Assembly: GCA_947494705.1 (NCBI GenBank)
Contig: CANLVN010000003.1
Span: forward strand, 62,001-126,000
Direction of reading: 5' to 3'
DNA from: an uncultured Erythrobacter sp.
Lineage (GTDB): Bacteria > Pseudomonadota > Alphaproteobacteria > Sphingomonadales > Sphingomonadaceae
Length of the DNA stretch: 64,000 nt
The notes below the pieces were generated by a model, which searched no databases, was not told the origin of the DNA, and saw only the letters and a list, made by a program, of their open reading frames with translations. The translations under genes were made by a program, and so were the position numbers. The number at the start of each line of letters is the position of its first letter. Positions within the stretch are counted from its first letter, which is position 1. This document shows positions 59,516 to 64,000 of this stretch, piece after piece.

Positions 59516-59929
59516 ATGCGTTTCATTATACCCGCACTCACCGGCGTTGCGACTTCGCTTGCCGTTGCGGCAGCCCCGGCGCTGGCGCAGTCCGACCAAT
59601 GGGGCGATAGCATGAACACCGTAGGACTTGCCGCCCAGACCCTAGCCGATGGCGAAACGACTCGCGCAATCGCCCTTCTCAAGGCTGAGCTTGCGCAAGA
59701 TCCCGATGATCCGGCACTCCTGATCAATCTCGGTATCGCGCAGGCTCAGGCAGGAATGGAAGAGCAGGCCCGGGCCTCGTTCAATTCAGCCCTCGCTTCT
59801 CGCAATCCAGTCGAGCTCGCAACTGCCAATGGCCGCCTCACGGATTCCAGAAGCCTGGCTCGACAAGCAATTGTAATGCTCGACCGTGGCGAATTTCGTT
59901 CGACAAGCCAGCTCACCCTTCGCGATTAG
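59516..59929 (+). CDS. Secreted TPR-repeat protein
   Basis: This is a 137-aa protein with a Sec signal (MRFIIPALTGVATSLAVAAA, likely cut after PALA). Two TPR-like helical pairs follow (NTVGLAAQTLADGETTRAIALLKAELAQDPDDPALLINLGIAQAQ in parts, EEQARASFNSALASRNP). The tail is short and polar (SRSLARQAIVMLDRGEF). GAGGAGAGAAAGACC is a strong ribosome site. It is divergent from the beta-helix lipoprotein and ends at a terminator. Probably a periplasmic scaffold; partner unknown. Confidence 0.8.
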   Translation: MRFIIPALTGVATSLAVAAAPALAQSDQWGDSMNTVGLAAQTLADGETTRAIALLKAELAQDPDDPALLINLGIAQAQAGMEEQARASFNSALASRNPVELATANGRLTDSRSLARQAIVMLDRGEFRSTSQLTLRD

Positions 59930-59963
59930 TCGCCTCAATAAACGGCTCTCAGAAGCCGCTAAC

Positions 59964-60019
59964 AGCACCGTCCGTCACGATCGCGAAGCGCGCGCACGTG
60001 ACCGGCGGTGCTTTTTTTT
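59964..60019 (+). terminator. Rho-independent terminator
   Basis: AGCACCG-T-CCGTCACG pairs with CGTGACCGG-C-GGTGCT across a GC-rich loop and is followed by T8. It separates the TPR gene from the virB operon. Confidence 0.85.
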
Positions 60020-60050
60020 CTGATGGCGTGGATCGCGAAGACATCTATTC

Positions 60051-60070
60051 AGGCTCCTATAATAGGGCCT
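60051..60070. promoter_or_regulatory. Imperfect palindrome upstream of the virB operon
   Basis: AGGCTCCTATAATAGGGCCT, centred on CCTAT-A-ATAGG, followed by GGCCTG copies at about 60069 and 60080. It is a candidate operator or promoter element in the 153-bp stretch between the terminator and the first virB gene. Confidence 0.4.
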
Positions 60071-60172
60071 GTATAACAAGGCCTGCCGCATGATTGAGGC
60101 GGCTTGAGTTGGCCGGGCTGTCACCTCCCTGTCATTTACGATAGACAAAGGGGGGTGTGGAGGAACGGGAAG

Positions 60173-60808
60173 ATGATTCTCGCGCATGCGAGCCGACTTT
60201 GCCTTGCTGTCACAGTCGCATTTGCGGCGACTGGCGCGCGGGCCGATGTGATGGAAGTCAATTCTGACGGCGCCCTGTGGGTGGCCGGCGGGCCGGTTGT
60301 GTCTGCAGCCAGCACCGGGGTTCTCACCGTTTCAGAGAGTAACGCCGATCTGAGTGCGCTCATCGTCGATGAGCGCAGCGTTGCAAACACGGCAGCAAAC
60401 GCTTCGGCGGTTCCGCTAGAATACGCAGCCAAGATAACCGAACTCTCTCATCGCTTCGATCTCAGCCCCGCCTTGCTCGAAGCGGTCGTGTGGCAGGAAA
60501 GCCGTTGGCGCGCCAATGCGGTGAGCCATGCGGGCGCTCGCGGACTGGCGCAGCTCATGCCGGGAACTGCTCGCTATCTCGGGGTCGATCCCGACGACCC
60601 AATGCAAAATCTCGAAGGCGGCGCGCGGTATCTGCGCGAACAGCTCGACCGGTTCGACGGGGATCTGGAAAAAGCGCTTGCCGCCTACAACGCCGGCCCG
60701 GGCCGGGTAATCCGCGCCGGAGGCATTCCCGACATTCGTGAAACCAAACTCTATGTCGCTGCAATCATGGGCCGACTGGCAAACCACTCGCGTCCGCTCG
60801 GGCAATAG
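60173..60808 (+). CDS. virB1: VirB1-like lytic transglycosylase
   Basis: This is a 211-aa secreted murein transglycosylase that opens peptidoglycan for the secretion channel. A signal peptide (LCLAVTVAFAATGARA) and an unstructured stretch of about 55 residues precede the SLT domain. The catalytic glutamate is in LEAVVWQESRWRANAVSHAGARG (QES). The domain continues LMPGTARYLGVDPDD, NLEGGARYLREQLDRF and AAYNAGPGRV. GGAGGAACGGG precedes the ATG at 60173. It is the first gene of the type IV secretion operon. Confidence 0.88.
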   Translation: MILAHASRLCLAVTVAFAATGARADVMEVNSDGALWVAGGPVVSAASTGVLTVSESNADLSALIVDERSVANTAANASAVPLEYAAKITELSHRFDLSPALLEAVVWQESRWRANAVSHAGARGLAQLMPGTARYLGVDPDDPMQNLEGGARYLREQLDRFDGDLEKALAAYNAGPGRVIRAGGIPDIRETKLYVAAIMGRLANHSRPLGQ

Positions 60809-60842
60809 GTCCGGGGAACGAACAGCCTCCCATTGAAGGAAA

Positions 60843-61160
60843 ATGGAATACTTGATGATTTCGCTTAAAAGCCTCCCGGCGCGTTTTGCTGCTTTTCTCG
60901 CTATCCTGACAGCGCCAAGCGCCGCCTATGCCCAGCAAGCCCCAGGCACTGCGGGCGATCCGGTTACCAACGCGCTGTTATGGATGCAGTCGATCCTGCT
61001 GGGACCGATTGCGACGACGCTCGCTGTGATGGCGATTGCGGGCGTGGGCTTCATGATGCTCACCGGTCGTATGAACTGGCGCTACGGCGCGACGGTCATC
61101 ATCGGCGTCTTCATCATTTTCGGTGCACCGCGCCTCGTCGCCACGATCGGAGCAATCTGA
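60843..61160 (+). CDS. virB2: VirB2-like type IV pilin
   Basis: This is a 105-aa pilin-type protein with a signal peptide (ending AAYAQQ) and two hydrophobic helices (NALLWMQSILLGPIATTLAVMAIAGVGFM in parts, ATVIIGVFIIFGAPRLVATIGAI) with a basic turn GRMNWRYG. This is the VirB2/TrbC layout. The start may be ATG 60843 or ATG 60855. It lies 34 bases after virB1. Confidence 0.88.
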   Translation: MEYLMISLKSLPARFAAFLAILTAPSAAYAQQAPGTAGDPVTNALLWMQSILLGPIATTLAVMAIAGVGFMMLTGRMNWRYGATVIIGVFIIFGAPRLVATIGAI

Positions 61161-61166
61161 GCCACG

Positions 61167-61451
61167 ATGAGCGATCTCGTCCGCCACCCTGTGCACCGCA
61201 CTCTGACCCGTCCGCAAATGTTCATGGGCGTGACGATGAATTTCTTCATCATCAACATGATGGTGACGACCATTTCGTTTCTGATCCTGAATTCGTTCTG
61301 GATCGTGCCGATCCCGTTCATAATGCATTTGATCGGATACTTTGCTTCGCTGCGCGAACCGCGTATCTTCGACCTCTACATTACCAAGGTGTCGAAGTGT
61401 CCGCGCATCCCCAATTATTCGCGCTGGGGCTGTAACAGCTACGCGCCGTGA
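61167..61451 (+). CDS. virB3: VirB3-like inner-membrane protein
   Basis: This is a 94-aa protein: HPVHRTLTRPQMFMGVTMNFF, then two helices (INMMVTTISFLILNSFWIVPI) and a HLIGYFASLREPRIFDLY segment near the C-terminus, characteristic of VirB3. It lies 6 bases after virB2. Confidence 0.9.
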   Translation: MSDLVRHPVHRTLTRPQMFMGVTMNFFIINMMVTTISFLILNSFWIVPIPFIMHLIGYFASLREPRIFDLYITKVSKCPRIPNYSRWGCNSYAP

Positions 61452-61487
61452 CGCTTCGAGAATGAGACCTCTTAGGGAGGGCCACAT

Positions 61488-63932
61488 ATGGTGAAATGGA
61501 TCGGACCCGCTGCATGGAGCGCCAAGGAAGCGCGCGTCGGCGATCGCCTGCCTTACGAGCGGCTGATCGACGAGAGCACTGTGCTGTTGCGCGATGGCTC
61601 CGTCATGAGCGCCATTCAGGTGCCCGGCCTGCTTTTCGAGACCGAAGACAGCGATGCCCTGAATGCGCATACTGCGACACGGGAAGTCGTTCTCCGCTCG
61701 ACCCTCGATGCGCGCTTCGTGCTCTATCACCACGTCATCCGTCGCCGGGTCGAAGTTGAGCTTGATGCGGAGTTTCCCGATCCGCTCAGCCGCCACATCG
61801 ATGCGCGCTGGAAGGAACGGCTGGCGGGTGGGGCGCTGTTCATCAACGACCAGTTCGTGACGCTGATCCGCCGACCCGCGCGTGGCAAGACAGGCCTGCC
61901 AGAACGGGTCTCCAAGTTCTTCTCGCGACAAGGCAAGGAGGAACTCGAAGCCGATCCGAAAGACCTGCGCAGCCTGAAGGCGGCTATCACAGGATTGACC
62001 GCCTCGCTGTCCGCTTATGGCGCGACGGTTCTGGCAGATTATTCCTCGCCCTCGGGTGGGATCAATTCGGAAATGCTCGAGCTGCTCAGCGCGCTCTACA
62101 ATGGCGAAATGCGCCCTGTGCGGCGCCCGGCGGACGACACCGATATTGGCCACATGTTGCCCTATCGCCGCTCCAGCTTCGGCCTCGATGCGATGGAGCT
62201 TCGCGGTTCGGGCGAGCCAGACTTCGCCGCCATCCTTGGACTCAAGGATTACCCCGAGGCGACCTCTCCCGGCCTGCTAGACCCGCTCCTGCGGCTGCCC
62301 TACGAAATGATCGTGACCGAAAGTTACGCGCCCAACGAGCGAACAACGGCGCGAGAGCGGATCGATCTCGCGCTGCGCCGGTCTCGTTCGGTCGACGAGG
62401 AGGCCGCCACCGAACGCGCGGATATGATGGCCGCACGCGATGAACTGGGTAATGGCTCGGTCGGCTTCGGGGACCATCACCTGACCGTGCTGGTGCGCGA
62501 ACGCTCGCTCGACCGGCTCGACGATGCGACCGCTGCCGCCGCCGCTGCATTGGCCGATACCGGCGCGATTGCGGTGCGCGAGGACACGAATCTCGAACCG
62601 TCATTCTGGGCGCAATTCCCCGGTAACGAGGATTTCATCGTCCGCCGCGCCCTGATTTCCAGCGCCAATATGGCAAGCTTCGGCAGCTTCCATGGCTTCG
62701 CGCTCGGCTCTTCGGGCAACAACCATTGGGGCGATGCGGTCACGCTGTTGGAAACGACCAGTGCGACCCCGTTCTTTTTCAACTTCCACCACGGCGACCT
62801 CGGCAATTTCTCGGTCATCGGACCGTCTGGCTCGGGCAAGACGGTGGTGATGAATTTCCTCGCCGCGCAGGCGCAGAAGTTCAAGCCGCGCACAATCCTG
62901 TTCGACAAGGATCGTGGGGCAGAGCTGTTTATTCGCGGGATCGGCGGGCGCTATGATCGGATAAACCCGGGTGAACCAACCGGCTTCAATCCGCTTGCCT
63001 TGCCCGATACGCCGTCAAACCGTGCCTTCCTACGCGACTGGCTGGGCGTTCTGCTCAAGGCCGAAGGCCCGGAGGAATATGCGACGCTGAGCGCGGCGGT
63101 CGATGCTACCTATGCAAACGCGCCGGACCTGCGTCGCCTGCGGCATTTCAAGGAGCTGCTTGCGGGGGCGCGTCGCCCCGAACCCGGTGACCTTGCCGAC
63201 CGATTGAGTGCGTGGATCGGCAATCCAGCCGGAGATGGCGGCGAACATGCCTGGTTGTTCGACAATGAACGCGACATGCTCGACCTCGACCAGCGTGTGC
63301 TTGGATTCGACATGACGCAGCTGCTTGAAAATCCGCGCCTGCGCACGCCGACCATGATGTATCTGTTCCACCGTATCGACCAGCGGCTGGACGGTGAGCC
63401 GACCATGATCCTGATCGACGAGGGCTGGAAAGCTCTTGACGATGAGGTGTTTGCCGCACGCATACGCGACTGGCTCAAGACTCTTCGTAAACGCAATGCG
63501 CTGGTCGGTTTCGCCACCCAATCGGCTCGCGACGCGCTCGAAAGCCGCATTTCCACCGCATTGGTGGAGCAGACCGCAACCATGGTCTTCATGCCCAATT
63601 CCCGCGCCCGGCCAGAGGATTATTGCGACGGCTTCGGCCTGACCGATCACGAACTCGCGCTGATCCGCAGTTTGCCTGCACATAGCCGCTGTTTCCTCGT
63701 GCGGCAGCCCGATGCGAGCGTCGTGGTGCGGCTCGACCTTTCGGGCGCTCCGGAGGTTCTCACCATCCTCTCGGGTCGCGAGGCCGCCGTGCGCCGCCTC
63801 GACCTGCTGCGCGAAGCGGTGGGCGATGCGCCGAGCGAATGGTATCCTGCACTCACCAATCGCGCATGGCCCGATGGCGGCAATGGCGAGCTTGGCGATG
63901 ACGGACTGCCCGTCTGGCAGGCGGCGGAATGA
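61488..63932 (+). CDS. virB4: VirB4 type IV secretion ATPase
   Basis: This is an 814-aa ATPase that energises pilus biogenesis and secretion. The N-terminal CagE/TrbE-VirB region (about 1-430) includes ETEDSDALNAHTATREVVLRS and FGDHHLTVLVRERSLDRLDD. Walker A is VIGPSGSGKTVVMNFLAAQ, Walker B is MILIDEGWKALDDEVF, and GFATQSARDALESRIS follows. Length is normal for VirB4. The stop overlaps the next gene as ATGA. Confidence 0.95.
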   Translation: MVKWIGPAAWSAKEARVGDRLPYERLIDESTVLLRDGSVMSAIQVPGLLFETEDSDALNAHTATREVVLRSTLDARFVLYHHVIRRRVEVELDAEFPDPLSRHIDARWKERLAGGALFINDQFVTLIRRPARGKTGLPERVSKFFSRQGKEELEADPKDLRSLKAAITGLTASLSAYGATVLADYSSPSGGINSEMLELLSALYNGEMRPVRRPADDTDIGHMLPYRRSSFGLDAMELRGSGEPDFAAILGLKDYPEATSPGLLDPLLRLPYEMIVTESYAPNERTTARERIDLALRRSRSVDEEAATERADMMAARDELGNGSVGFGDHHLTVLVRERSLDRLDDATAAAAAALADTGAIAVREDTNLEPSFWAQFPGNEDFIVRRALISSANMASFGSFHGFALGSSGNNHWGDAVTLLETTSATPFFFNFHHGDLGNFSVIGPSGSGKTVVMNFLAAQAQKFKPRTILFDKDRGAELFIRGIGGRYDRINPGEPTGFNPLALPDTPSNRAFLRDWLGVLLKAEGPEEYATLSAAVDATYANAPDLRRLRHFKELLAGARRPEPGDLADRLSAWIGNPAGDGGEHAWLFDNERDMLDLDQRVLGFDMTQLLENPRLRTPTMMYLFHRIDQRLDGEPTMILIDEGWKALDDEVFAARIRDWLKTLRKRNALVGFATQSARDALESRISTALVEQTATMVFMPNSRARPEDYCDGFGLTDHELALIRSLPAHSRCFLVRQPDASVVVRLDLSGAPEVLTILSGREAAVRRLDLLREAVGDAPSEWYPALTNRAWPDGGNGELGDDGLPVWQAAE

Positions 63933-64000
63933 CGACGAGTTGCGATCTCGCCGCCCAGGATATGGGCACCGGTGTCGCAGGCGCGCTGACTGCGGTTGAC
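63929..64000 (+). CDS. virB6: VirB6-like protein, N-terminus only (cut by window end)
   Basis: The ATG at 63929 overlaps the virB4 stop. Only 24 residues are visible (MTTSCDLAAQDMGTGVAGAL, then TAVD). The short cysteine-containing start and the gene order fit VirB6 (TrbL-like) proteins of sphingomonad systems, but VirB5 cannot be excluded from so little sequence. Confidence 0.5.
   Translation, partial: MTTSCDLAAQDMGTGVAGALTAVD

Overview
The window is high-GC alphaproteobacterial DNA carrying a complete photosynthesis gene cluster (PGC) of the aerobic anoxygenic phototroph type. The evidence is a type-2 reaction centre with LH1 (pufBALM, puhA), the whole bacteriochlorophyll a pathway, the oxygen-dependent ring-E cyclase acsF with no bchE seen, Shemin-type hemA, spheroidene-series carotenoid genes crtC/crtD/crtF, and a ppaA-ppsR regulator pair. 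This gene order, together with TonB receptors and a VirB system, points to Sphingomonadales, most likely an Erythrobacteraceae-like marine bacterium. The taxonomy is inference.

Layout. (1) 1-7.6 kb is a flank: the end of acetyl-CoA synthetase, a FAD oxidoreductase that appears to lack an AUG/GUG/UUG start, a TVP38-type membrane domain fused to a disulfide oxidoreductase, a DoxX-like protein, a NupC-type nucleoside transporter, a CDP-alcohol phosphatidyltransferase, a DUF1499 protein and a lipoprotein cytochrome c. (2) 7.7-23.2 kb, minus strand, is one long coupled operon read as bchF-N-B-H-L-M-lhaA-puhA-B-C-(104 aa unknown)-acsF-puhE-hemA. (3) 23.5-30.4 kb, plus strand, is ppaA-ppsR, then bchG-bch2-bchP-tspO-(86 aa unknown). 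(4) A MtfA-like peptidase at 30.4-31.2 kb is followed by the crtF / bchCXYZ-pufBALM superoperon on the minus strand. pufA and pufB are very short and there is no pufC. (5) crtD-crtC lie on the plus strand and bchI-D-O-(52 aa unknown) on the minus strand, closing the PGC at 46.2 kb. (6) 46.3-54.7 kb is a flank: an iron(III) ABC transporter, ferredoxin-NADP reductase, a membrane protein, an SDR, an aldo-keto reductase and an OmpR/PhoB-type regulator with a degenerate receiver. (7) 54.8-59.9 kb holds a TonB-dependent receptor, a beta-helix-like lipoprotein and a secreted TPR protein. (8) From 60.2 kb to the window end there is a type IV secretion operon, virB1-B2-B3-B4-B6 (cut).

How it works together. 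HemA supplies 5-aminolevulinate. BchIDH, BchM, AcsF, BchLNB, BchF, BchXYZ, BchC, BchG and BchP convert protoporphyrin to bacteriochlorophyll a. LhaA, Bch2, PuhB, PuhC and PuhE assemble LH1-RC. CrtC, CrtD and CrtF finish the carotenoid. PpsR, antagonised by PpaA, very probably represses the cluster. I find five 18-bp TGT-N12-AC(A/G) sites: two back to back between bchF and ppaA, and one each before bchG, before bchC and between crtF and crtD. In the bchF, bchG and bchC promoters the downstream half of the operator doubles as the -35 element TTGAC(A/G). Structural RNA signals include hairpins inside the puf operon and a strong terminator behind pufM.

No tRNA, rRNA, CRISPR array or insertion sequence was recognised. 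The most interesting leads are the three small unknown genes embedded in PGC operons, the operator/-35 architecture, the missing pufC beside a lipoprotein cytochrome c, and the TonB receptor / lipoprotein / pseudo-receiver regulator neighbourhood.
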